From positions 154,593-201,667 of the forward strand of contig NMRA01000424.1 in NCBI GenBank assembly GCA_002633005.1: a stretch of DNA of 47,075 nucleotides, given 5' to 3'. The notes beneath the pieces were generated by a model. The model saw nothing but the letters and a program-made list of their open reading frames with translations, did no database searches and was not told where the DNA came from. Below are positions 10,701 through 20,757 of this stretch, one piece after another. The DNA is from Phoronis australis (taxonomy: Eukaryota; Phoronida; Phoronidae). Position numbers and translations under genes: made by a program. Positions within the stretch are counted from its first letter, which is position 1, and every line of letters starts with the position of its first letter.

Positions 10701-11864
10701 ATGTCACTGTCTCTATGGAAACACTTGACCAGACATTGGGCTATCAAATCTGCTAGCCGTGACCTGTGAAGCCTGTACAATTAAACCTTAACAAGGGCTG
10801 TGAACCTGGAAACTTTCACGCTTGACAGGATCTTGCACAGACATCACAAAATCACAGTTGTAATAATTATTGCTAAATAGTGATGATAACATCTGATCAT
10901 ATTTTAAGATCACACAAACTTTTCCTCATCGAGCCCAGAAATTCCCCTCCGATGATTGAAAAATTCACCTCAGGTTTAGAACCACTTTTAACTCACGTAG
11001 ACCCTCGAATTGCCAGAGACCATGGAGGTGATTTTCCCTTCCTGGAAAAATTACCCACTCACAAGACATAAGCGCCTTTACACTCAGGTGAGAGAGGGTC
11101 ATAGCGATAGATCATACTCTCCCATCAAGATGAGTGTCTCCGCAGGCATATTTGCTTTTCCAAAGCAACGCGGTCGCATTCTTATTCTTTTCTCGAAAGG
11201 AGAAACTGGTTCAGATACAACGACTTCAATTGACCTATCGCAAGCTCCTCCCCCTTGCGAAATGTTGACAAAACAACAGTAAATTTTGCCTGGCAACGAG
11301 CCGTTTGTCGGGTTAAATGGCGACATGGAAACGAAACTGTGTCAAGAATGCTGCTTTGTGATTGGTCAGTTAAACCGCCACACAAACTCCTGGCGATAGG
11401 TCAATTCTCGAGGCAGTCAAACTACATTAGAGGCTGAAACTAGCTCACCAAGACAAAGCCAGGAAAAAAGCTCTGAAGAATTTATATCCAACTGAGCAAA
11501 ACAGAAGAGACCAACTTGATAAGTAACCAAACGAAAATCTAGTGTTATTTTTTGATATAGGGAGTCAGTTTACTGTCCCTGTAATAAGGTGTCAAGCAAA
11601 ACTTGACCCCCGACCCCCTTGCTCAGCCTGTGAAATGACCAACAGCAACCTGTCGTGTCTTTCCAGCCCATAAGCCACACCTACTTCAAGTAAGATTAAT
11701 AAGCATACAATCCAGTTGTGTGAATGGTGTAAATCTATTAGTTAATTACCCTTTTAATAGACAAGGTCACAACCTTTAAGTAAATAATATCATCAATACT
11801 CACTAGATGTGACTGTCAGACATGTGATGACAACGCCAGTCCATAGAGTAGGAGTACCCATCAT
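7617..11864 (-). CDS. Type I single-pass membrane protein with two cytoplasmic PPxY motifs (4 exons, 351 aa)
   Basis: I joined four minus-strand exons: 11864-11804, 10184-9427, 8688-8592 and 7756-7617. They total 1056 bases, all GT-AG, with matching phases 1, 0 and 1. Residues 1-21 are a hydrophobic signal peptide. The ectodomain (about 22-182) is rich in Ser, Thr, Asp and Trp, has few cysteines, and contains a tandem 17-residue repeat (TTVKPLDIQNIDW at 114, TTAKPFDISKIDW at 131). A transmembrane helix spans about 184-209. It is followed by a strongly basic stop-transfer segment (RFKQRQRRNRRQR). The tail carries PPSY at 258-261 and PPPY at 288-291, core ligands of Nedd4-type WW domains, and ends in an acidic stretch. 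The layout recalls PY-motif adaptors such as Commissureless, PRRG and WBP1L proteins, but I see no diagnostic domain and leave it unnamed. A WW-ligand or ubiquitin-trafficking role is inference. The last exon is less certain than the first three. Confidence 0.8.
8592..8688 (-). CDS. PPxY membrane protein, coding exon 3 (PPPY)
   Basis: Acceptor TGTGTTGCAG is followed by 32 codons plus one base, with donor GTACGT. The phase-0 entry matches exon 2. It carries SPPPYSAV, a second WW-domain ligand of the same type as in exon 2, which independently supports the exon. Confidence 0.8.
9427..10184 (-). CDS. PPxY membrane protein, coding exon 2 (ectodomain, transmembrane helix, PPSY)
   Basis: The acceptor CCATTTCAG precedes 10184. 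The exon carries 252 whole codons, completes the split Ser codon from exon 1, and ends in phase 0 at donor GTATGT. It encodes the ectodomain, the membrane helix, the basic anchor and the first PY motif. The open frame runs past both splice sites, but the phase match with the leader exon supports splicing. Confidence 0.88.
9817..9912 (-). repeat. 51-bp tandem duplication inside the ectodomain exon
   Basis: CCAATCAAT at 9817 recurs at 9868 with the same downstream pattern (CTGTGGTCC before each end). This is a 17-codon in-frame duplication giving two KP(L/F)DI..IDW modules that share 9 of 13 core residues. Confidence 0.8.
11221..11417. mobile_element. MITE-like inverted-repeat element
   Basis: AATTGACCTATCGC near the left end is repeated perfectly in inverted orientation at the right end (GCGATAGGTCAATT, 11394-11407). 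The arms are about 170 bp apart, with weaker pairing beyond. No coding capacity is seen. It lies in intron 1 of the PPxY membrane gene. The right end, read on the minus strand (CTCGAGAATTGACC), resembles the left end of the element near 29969. Confidence 0.5.
11804..11864 (-). CDS. PPxY membrane protein, coding exon 1 (signal peptide)
   Basis: Two ATGs in tandem follow the acceptor TTTGTATTCCAG, whose exon begins at 11866. The exon encodes 20 codons of hydrophobic leader and ends at the consensus donor GTGAGT in phase 1. The acceptor two bases before the ATG implies an upstream non-coding exon. Confidence 0.8.
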
Positions 11865-12491
11865 GGCTGGAATACAAATGAATGCAATCGTGAAGACAAA
11901 ATTACAAGGAATTGAGCAAAACATTATCGGTGCAGGACAAAAACAACTCAGAAGAAGAGTCACTTCCAAGAAAACAACCACACAGTTTGTTGCAGATGAA
12001 GAAAGTGCACTCATACACTTAGTCATCCATGAATTTAAAAAAAATCAATTTCAAACAGACTGTTATGTTCTGCCAGTTGCCCACCCACTGCTTTGTTTAA
12101 TAAACACCCGACACACTACATTTTAGACCTGCATTCTCAAGTGTGCCAATTATTCTTAAGGAAACTTAGAGAATATGATAGAATTACAGATATGAACAAG
12201 ACTACCCGTGTACTAACAGTGAATGAAAATGTCAAAATGGATTTTCGTTTCAATACACAAGGCCAGTGACCTCGTCAAATGAATAAAATACTCATGCGCT
12301 TTCCACACTTGAGTTTTAACTCTGTTAGCAACGCGTCTAACTGAGAGGTTTCACCCCTCCCTTCACTACATAATTATTAGGACTATAGACCAAGTGGGAA
12401 TACAAGACCAGTTTGCTAAGTTGCCCCTGATGGTACAACATATTTCCAGGCTTTTGTTCTCGATTCTTCGCTAACTAGACCAGCAGCATTT

Positions 12492-12793
12492 CGACCTGCT
12501 TAGCTGGCAAAAAAAAATCGAATCAGGCCTTTCAGTCTCATAAAGTCGGTCTTATAGTATTCCTTACCATGATAGGATTTTATTTCCATTACAAACTCAA
12601 CACAGACAATCCGTTCATGCTCCATAGGGGTGGCCAATTTTAAAGCCTGAAGCGTTTTCTTTTGGTACCCGACAGTTTTTATATTTCAGTTGATAACAGA
12701 AATGGAATCCTATTATTAAGGTAAATAAGAAGTATCATTAGACCAGAGTGAAAGGCCTAATTCGATTTGAAATGTTTTTATTTAGCCAGGTCA
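12492..12793. mobile_element. Long imperfect inverted repeat, probable foldback or MITE element
   Basis: The left arm at 12492-12589 and the inverted right arm at 12702-12793 share, in order, GACCTG, a poly-A patch, AATCGAAT(C/T)AGGCCTTTCA, a TCTTAT-like patch, TACC(T/A)TA and ATAGGA. Small indels separate the blocks. No coding capacity is seen. It lies in the 5' UTR intron of the PPxY membrane gene. Confidence 0.6.
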
Positions 12794-13225
12794 ACAGGGG
12801 GGGAATTAGTCAGTTTTATTGGTAAACTAGGTCAATAGGCAAGATATTAGGCTAAGTTATTGGAGGAAATGGTAACAAGACTGTGGTAACAATGAATGGG
12901 CATTTCGAACTTACCAATTACTCCGATTAATTATTGAGTCAATAATGTCAACTCCCGGCGAAATTTGTAGCTTTTAAATCCTGAAACCAACTTTGTTACA
13001 ACCAATATGCCATAAATTAACCGTCGTGTTCACGTATGATTCATTGTGAAATCAAAAACGGACAGCGAAAGGTCGAGGGCATTTCCCGAAGAGGGAAGTC
13101 AGAAAATGGAACAAAATAACCTTCCCATATCAACGAGAACCTGTGTGTTAAATCACAACAACGTTAACGAATTCAAACACAGATGTTTCTCAGGCTAAAT
13201 AAGCAATAATTTAAAATCAACTCAC

Positions 13226-13370
13226 CACTATAAACCTGTGAACAAATGTGTCTGACTCTGGATTGATGTATTATTCCCAAGTGGCCTCAAATCTGTCTTC
13301 TTTGTGATGGCAATCAACAGGAAATGCGTGACAGAGACACACAGCGTAAAAGGTCAGAGTTCATTCAAAA
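13226..13370 (-). other. Candidate 5' UTR exon of the PPxY membrane gene
   Basis: On the minus strand TTTATAGTG is followed by the strong donor GTGAGT at 13225-13220. Coding exon 1 needs an upstream donor, because an acceptor sits directly before its ATG. The upper boundary is unknown and set here just below the CRE/octamer. This is inference from splice signals only. Confidence 0.4.
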
Positions 13371-13375
13371 CAAAA

Positions 13376-13390
13376 TGACGTCATTTGCAT
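13376..13390 (-). promoter_or_regulatory. Composite CRE plus octamer promoter element
   Basis: Read on the minus strand this is ATGCAAATGACGTCA. It is a perfect octamer (ATGCAAAT, POU-domain factors) overlapping a perfect CRE palindrome (TGACGTCA, CREB/ATF) by one base. It lies about 150 bp upstream of the candidate 5' UTR donor of the PPxY gene, where a promoter would be expected. Confidence 0.5.
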
Positions 13391-14348
13391 TCATACTGCG
13401 TCGAGAACTAGTTCAGTGCCCCTCTTTCTCTGAGTTGCCCCCGTGCGTAATTCACTCAGTGAGCATGAGACGGCTAAACCGGCATTTTAGACAATGGAGT
13501 TACAATAGAAATCATTCATTTTTGAGAATAATTAAAAATTCAGGTACCTACAATCCAAATATGAGTCCACTAAGACAGTGAGTGGCGGATTCAGGGGGCA
13601 AGGGGGCAATGGCAGCCCCTAAAACTCTCCAAGATTACCATTTGGCAGTTCGGGGTGCGAATTGTTGACTAGCACATGCACGCGCCCAGAGGGGCTCGGG
13701 GGGCGAATGCACAATGCATAGGCCTTGAACAAACCCCGGCCGTATCGTTTTTTTTTTAGTAATAAAAAGAAGGTCNCCCCCCCCCCCCCCCCCACCTCAG
13801 TCAAAATCCTGGATCTGCATGCCAGTGGGCCTGTGCACTGAGGCCCATATTCTACTATCACTCAAATTCTTAAGTCGTCACGGTCAACTGAGTTGGCAGA
13901 CGGCAAGATCGAGTTCTTGTCGTTATTCGCGGAATAGAAGGCAAAAACAACACCGGTTTAAACCACAATTGCAAACGACCCCACGGCCTCATACTTCCAG
14001 TAAACGGCCGTGATGACGTGCTCATGACCAACTAGTAGCCCGGTAGCTTATAGGTTTACTGACGCCTCGATCCTGATCGCGGGCACTGCGGCCTTTTTGG
14101 GTGCCGATTTCAATGCCCGAGCCTTGAAAAAGTACGGCGTAACGCCACTGTTGATAAATCTGACTCGAACTGCGTCATCAACAGTCACTGGGATTTGTGA
14201 GATAATCAGTCTGTGACCTGCCTCCCGTTCAGTAACGCTAGAACCTCGCTAAAAAAGCACTGAAGACTTCGCGAGATGTGAGATTACGTGAGATACTGCA
14301 GTGTATTTTAAATTAGTACACGTACGTGACTTTGACTAGGTTTTACTG

Positions 14349-14390
14349 AGCTAGGTCCTAGCGTAGTCCTAGCGTAGGTCCTAGCGTCTA
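14349..14390. repeat. Three-copy short tandem repeat
   Basis: The unit TAGGTCCTAGCG (once as TAGTCCTAGCG) is repeated three times head to tail in the CpG-containing stretch. Confidence 0.8.
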
Positions 14391-15305
14391 CTGAACGCAC
14401 GCCTGATTTCTCTCATTCTGCCCAGCCAGGCCGCCGCTGGTGGCGAATTTAGTAGTGCCTCGCACTGATATCAAGTGTACACGTGGACCCGCCGCGGCTC
14501 GAATTGGACCGGTGCGGGAGGACTCAGCTAGCCAGTTTTGATAAAAAACAAACTCTGAACATTTATTTTCACAATAGCTGATCGAAACACAGAAGTGACA
14601 AAAAATTCTAGTCGGCATATATGCGAATTAAGTCATACAGGACGAGAATTAAGAGCAATGCAGTTGGGCTGAACCCGCCTGTCGCACGCGTTAGCCGCCG
14701 CGCCAGTTTCCAGTATTTCCTCACGTCTATTTTCGCCGTCCGGTTTAGATCATCACCAAGTCTCCTTGACCATGGGCGCACCCATCCTAAAATATAGCGG
14801 GTGGCTCGCGAAGACTTTTTTCGGTTTGTGGCCTTCATTAGAAAAAATCGGGGACTAAAAAATGGGGTACTCGATACGTTCAGACCAACTGAATTGTGAA
14901 TTCGCGCCGAATTACTGAGGAATTTTGTCTCGGCGTTTCCCAGACTTTTTGTTTCGAGGCGAATGGGGCGAGCCAACCCCCCCCCCCCACAGTAAAGTTT
15001 CGTATCAATCTTTGAAAACGCCTCTTCCATCATTTTGTTTCTTCCCTTCAGTAGTATGCCACTTCTGAATTCTTGCCTGCAACTGGGTATGTTTAAAAGC
15101 GCCAATGCTGATCACTTTCGCACCGATGGCGAGAATCGGACAGCTCGGTTGGAAAATTCTGTCACTGTAGCGGCTGTCACAGAAAACCTGCGCTGAGTTA
15201 GCGGACAAAACACAAGTAGGCCTATAATTGTATTTGAACTTCTATTTCAAGAGCTGCAATTCGCCCTATTAAAACTAGTGTCACGTAAAACACATGTTTC
15301 GAGGT

Positions 15306-15643
15306 GTTACCGGGATTTTCCGTAGATAAGTCCGTGGGCGTGTATTTGGAAATGAAATTTTCAGGCGTCTTTTAGTAACAGCACATAACCGCCCGGGCGT
15401 TTATTCGGAAAAGGAGATTGGGAGTCATATATTTGCTTACTTTAACATATTTCTCTTCAAACTGTGTTTTTAAATTATATGTTAATAAATGCGTATTTCG
15501 TCACCAACTATTTGGACACTTGACACCACTGAGAAGTTGTGACACCAAATAAACGCCAATGGGTGGTTATTCAGCATAATTTTCCAAATAAATGGTCATG
15601 GGCGTTTCATCGGGTAGGCTTATCTACGGAAAATCCCAGTAAC
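15306..15643. mobile_element. MITE-like element with 25-bp terminal inverted repeats
   Basis: The left end at 15306-15330 (GTTACCGGGATTTTCCGTAG and onward) matches the inverted right end at 15619-15643 at 24 of 25 positions. The interior is short, non-coding, and itself contains GGCGTTTATT/AATAAACGCC-like inverted motifs. A clear target-site duplication was not found. Confidence 0.75.
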
Positions 15644-17502
15644 CGAAAAGCCAAAACCTACAGCTGATCTATAGCTACGATGCGAAATGACGAGTCTATT
15701 TTTGAATGACGCCCTTGTGCACTATTTTCGAATTAAGTTCGAGGCATAGTTTCTATTGTTCAAGATTGCACACATAACTCCAACCCTACCATGGCGATTT
15801 CCCCTGTCGACGCATTTCTTGACGTAAGGTTCAGTTTTGAGACCGATTTTACAACAATAAATCCAAAGTTGAATTACCTTTTTACACAGCTAAACACGGC
15901 AGCTTAATTAAAGAACAACTCGCAGTTATGGAGGTGCATCGTAGTTTTTCATAAGTATCCTAGGATATTTCCCAAGTTGTATATTCCGAGTTGTTTAATG
16001 TTTGCTCACCAAAAGAGAATCGAGGACAAAATTGGTACACAAACCCTAAGATAGTAATGTTGTCTACTGCAATTGCAGGCTGTGTACAATAACAAAAAAG
16101 TTCTTGATCTAAGCGAGGTCTACACCATTTTTGTGCCAGAGTAGCAAGCAAGTTTGCTCGTATTGTCATCAGTGCGATAGCGGTCAATTTAGAAATAATT
16201 TTACGCCCGAAACCCAGCGTATAATCTCGAAATTTTAAGACATGTAAAATGTAATGAACGCGTACAAAGTGGGACTCATGATTTGGTATTTTGATCCACT
16301 GATGGATTTAATTTAGGGAAGGAACTTCCATCATTCGCTTTCACTCAGTTTGTCCACCCCCACCCCAACTAGTTACCCCGCCCTTTTTTCTAACACCACG
16401 CCCTTTTTCCTCTATTGGTTGTCTGTGCTTCCTTTCCATTGCCTACTGGTTCTCCACTCAAGCACGTGACCACTTACGCGTTCCGTGCTTCAGTCGACGG
16501 TTTTCACATCACAGCACTCCCCTTATTGTCCTTCAGTTCCAGTGCCCAGTTGCATGAACAGTCTGGCATAGGGACTCAACTAAATTCCCTAAAACTTAAG
16601 GCGTATTTTTGAACTTGTGAAAACATCGATTGTCCTGTCTTGTATTGTTTTATTTCAATACAAGTCAACTTTTGACTATCATACAAATCGAGAGTGAACT
16701 CTACATCTACATTGAACTGTCAATACCATCGAAAGGGATCTTTTCATGCAACATCTCTAGGGGCAGAGTCCCTGTTTATTTTCAATGAACTCTGGCCTCA
16801 GTTTTTAGCAATATAATTAGAAAACGTCATTAGTTAAGGAGGGGCTCACAATTAAGTTGAAATGATAGAAAAAAATATTGCATCTGTGAGTCCATAAAGA
16901 CACAAAAACACAAGACTTCGGGACCTTAGTCGAGTCCCCATTTGGGACTGTTTCATGCAACCGGCCACAGGAACCTAAACCTGTTTTCTTGGACACTAAG
17001 TAGAGCAGCCGCGAGTAGCGTACCATGCGAAGCTAAGTTTGGAGGCATTGTGGTTGGCGACAAAAAGTTAACGAGTCTGTCAAATTCGACAAAATTACTG
17101 CACTTCTGAGGAAAGTAACTACTGGAACAATCTCATCCTTTATATTTCGTGGCTACTGCTTGTAAAAATTGTCCAATTTAAAAATCAGTTCGTTTCAGAT
17201 CGTCACTCAATCGGTCAAATTATTTATAACAAGGTTCGTTTCACGGTCTGACCTAAAGATGAGATCACATAAATCTTAATCTGCATCGAACAAAAGACAA
17301 TGGCGAAGATTCCCATGTTTATATTTCCAGGCCGATTACTTTGATACTGATAACAGAAAATTTACAAAACATCACTTAATAACATTGAGATAGGACAAAA
17401 CCAGGCTAGAAATGAACTAGATTATTCATCTTTATTTTTGTTGACCAATTAAAAATAATAAAAATTTAAATAGTCCCTCATATTGGGCAATAGTCGTGTA
17501 TA

Positions 17503-17579
17503 ACGTGCCCCTATTTTGAGAACCAGTTTAATGCCAGCTATTCAGTGGAGAAAACTGGTTCTCAAAATTCGGGCATGTA
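17503..17579. repeat. Near-perfect inverted repeat (hairpin)
   Basis: The core TTTTGAGAACCAGTTT is repeated perfectly inverted across a spacer of about 20 bases. Weaker pairing extends outward through CGTGCCC/GGGCATG. It is probably a small foldback element. Confidence 0.75.
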
Positions 17580-18229
17580 CACCCATGTTGTGTGTTAATA
17601 GATGAAGAATTACTATACACAGCTTTTGCTGGGAAGACTGGGCAGAGAAAAACAAAAAGACCGTTTTGTGACAATTATCATTGTTGGAGAGTTACTAATG
17701 GTACATTTCAGACATTCATATTCCCTGCGACTGAGAGAACAAAATAATAAAAGGGCACACAATTCACACCATTAACAAAATAACTCCATCAAAACAAACG
17801 GCCAGTCTATGCGTTCATTAATTACCCAATACCTTGATATGAGGTAAGTCTACTAGCAGACACACCTACAGCACAGGTCACAAATGTTAATCCTACCGTT
17901 CAGAAACAAGTGGTGACCAGTCAGGAAAACGGACGACTGGTCTGCCAACTTTTAACAGACCAGCAGTCAACTGCACAGCTGTTATCAACACAAGCACTTG
18001 AACATTCCGGTTAGAACACAAAAATGTTCGGAAACATTGAATATTTCTTTTCAACAATTTGACTGTTACATTGAAACCTTCCTTGATTGCTTGGGCAAGG
18101 ATTAAAAAATAAATCGCCAAAGCATGTGGTGATAACTTGTTACAGTAAAAATTCTTCACTTTGAGACAACCTCTAGAATTTGGAACAACCACTAGAATTT
18201 AAAACATGAAAACTCAGCAAAAACTGAAT

Positions 18230-18235
18230 TTTATT
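18230..18235 (-). terminator. Polyadenylation signal, distal candidate for the IVNS1ABP-like gene
   Basis: TTTATT on the plus strand gives AATAAA on the minus strand. A second copy lies at 18367-18372, and an ATTAAA variant is nearer the stop at 19962-19967. Any of these could end the transcript. Confidence 0.3.
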
Positions 18236-18372
18236 GACTCTAGATTTGAGACAAGGGTTATTTTGGCGTTCACCATACTTCTAAAATTTCGAACATGTGT
18301 TCTCTATCAATTGAGTGGGTAATTTTGTTGTTTTTTTGGTGGTGCTTGCATTAGGCACAGCCAATATTTATT

Positions 18373-20629
18373 TTCAGAATTTGGGACAGCTCTGGCCTTG
18401 AGCAAATTATTTGTTCACCGTCTCAAACTGGAAAGTCGCTACTGTACTTGCCCAGGATTTTCAACACAAACGACCACCCCAGTGGGGACAGTCCTCATAA
18501 TTCTCAACTAACCCTTGCTTGTTTGGGCAGTCAGCTAGATGACAGTGGTCAGTACATCAACCGGAGAGACAAAAACTTGGTACCTGTGCAATACACGCTC
18601 TTAAAGAACAATAACCTTGCACACCGACCTTTTTACCCATAGCGAAAATCAATGTGCTGCGCGCATCCAAGATCGGATTTATGGGATACGTATAATCCAG
18701 AAAACATCACGCATTATTTGGACTGCTCGATAAAATACTTCTTAAGTGAAGTCATCTCTGCATACTGCAGACCTACGTGTGCTAGGTGAGCGGTTTCAGA
18801 TGGCCGCTATCCCACAATCCTTTGTGTTTTGACATCTTTCGCTATCCAAAAAAGGTCAATACAGAACAAGGTTATAAAATCATTCAGTGTACCTTTGGAT
18901 ACAACAAATAAAACTGCTACAAATTAATAGAGTGAGTGCCCATTGGTAAAACTGACACAAGTACTCTTGCTCCCATGGCAACTGGCTACCACATTGTAAA
19001 CAAATTCTTGGCCATGCTTAACATAAATCTAAAAAAAATAAAATTACAATTAACCGTACCAAGCCAGAAAACAACACCCCTCAGGAAGCAGTTTGTTAGA
19101 ACTAACCGCCATCTGCATGGCAGACAGCAAATTATTTCTGCCTCAATAATATCAATGGAAAGCAGTGCGAAGACTAAGATCTCATTCAGTGACAATTAAA
19201 AAACACATTTGTCAACATTCAAACAATCGCTGACCAATACTGCGACAATAATTGAAACTATACGGCCATACAATGGGAATGGTTGAAAACATCAAGCTCA
19301 AACGTACCACACCTATGCAATGCACAAAAGCCAACTCTCGAGTGAATCTTTGTTAATGTCAACTTTTTAACTGTTTGAAACGACCACGCTTCAACAGTAA
19401 AAGGTAGACGGGTGAGAATTGTACCCATCCTCGCTGATAATTCAACTTTTGTTTCACACCCCAGATTGTCTAAGCAAGCTACTACAGCAGTTCTAATGTA
19501 CTAACAAAGGGGAGATGTAGTGAGACACATTTTGCCGTATTTTGAAATCGCAGCTTTTGTGATTCTATAGTCCACACGGCACTCCCACACACATGGATTG
19601 ATACCAAACAACTGCCATTGTTGCGACAGCACTAAAAAGTTTTGAAATTCTGTTAAACAAGCTGTGTCATTTTGCCAAACATAGCGTCTCCATCTTTGGT
19701 ATACAATTTTTCAAAAAATTTGACAATTTTCGTCAAAATTTGACTAGAGGGATATTAGACGAAGAAACAACCATTCTAAGACATTTTAAACTAGGTTATA
19801 CGATTTCGCTACACAATTCGGTCGATTTTTGTTGACGAAAGACTTCATCAATTCCTTTATAAAAAACACAAAGTGGCCATTTCAAGACAAAAGTTTTTTG
19901 TGAGCCTCACTACCCAACTTTGTGCTGGAAGTTTGATGACAAGTAAACCTGACTATGAACTTTTAATCTCCAAACATGCGACACCTGAATTGTATGCGAC
20001 ACTGACAGTTTGTCCATCAAAAAATGACAGCTTATCCATCAAAAACTATCGTCACCTAGCAACAGCGCAAACCTACATGTATGCTTGTTTAATCACAGAA
20101 TGCCTCGTCTTACAACAATCACCCATCACCGTACACATTCGTTTTCCGTGACGCCCGTCCACCTATTGGCACATCAACAAACAACTTCTTAGTGGCTGGC
20201 AACGTTACTCAACGACAAAAAAATTTGGTCAAGTTTGAGCAGTATAAAACTGACGTAAAATTTGCTGCAAACGTTGGCACACGACCACATGACCAAACAA
20301 GAGCAGATACAATACAAAAATAATTTTAAAAATACGCTTTTCCATCACTCAAGATACAGATACCCACAGTTTGTAACACATTCACTGATTTCCCCGACTG
20401 AATACTGGCTAGTGAACCAAAAACGGTTCGAGACAAAAACCTAAAACACTCCACTTTAGACCGACGACATCTTGGTTCATCTAACGGCATCCCTTGAACG
20501 CCACTTTGGTACAAATTGCTGACCGCAGTTAAGTTAGTGACAAAGTTAGTTCTAAAACACACAGACATAGACAACGGTGCGTTATAATAAACGGATAGTG
20601 TTCTCGGGTTAACATTCTTGTTCGCTGCC
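18373..20629 (-). other. Probable 3' UTR of the IVNS1ABP-like gene
   Basis: AT-rich sequence after the stop codon with only shadow open frames. If the hexamer at 18367-18372 is used, the 3' UTR is about 2.3 kb; the ATTAAA at 19962-19967 would give about 0.7 kb. Confidence 0.35.
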
Positions 20630-20757
20630 TCAGTTGCCATTGGTAACCATCTCTACGGGCACACAAGAGCACCACTCAGACAGCTCATTGTTGTCAAGGT
20701 ACTCGACTGTGTCCAAGAACACCTTACCGTTGAATCCTCCGATGACAAAAAGGCGAT
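20630..20757 (-). CDS. IVNS1ABP: IVNS1ABP terminal coding exon 12 (kelch 6)
   Basis: Acceptor CCATTTCAG, phase-1 entry, stop TGA at 20632-20630. It encodes RLFVIGGFNGKVFLDTVEY and a short hydrophilic tail that closes the sixth blade. Confidence 0.92.

Larger units (their letters stand above)
13391..18229. other. Intergenic region, partly CpG-containing, with repeat elements
   Basis: No gene is supported. Parts of 13.6-15.2 kb are richer in CpG than their surroundings. They contain an N at 13776 beside a 17-base C run, another C run at 14977-14988 and a short tandem motif at 14349-14390. Two inverted-repeat elements are listed separately. The longest open frame (14608-15105, minus) has a poly-Gly patch from the C run and no recognisable domain. 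Confidence 0.45.

Noticed and set aside
13776-13793. N plus 17-base C run as a biological signal
   Set aside because: A single ambiguous base next to a homopolymer is most simply a sequencing artefact.
14608-15105. 165-codon minus-strand open frame
   Set aside because: It reads through a C run as poly-Gly, shows no recognisable domain, and has no fitting splice partners.
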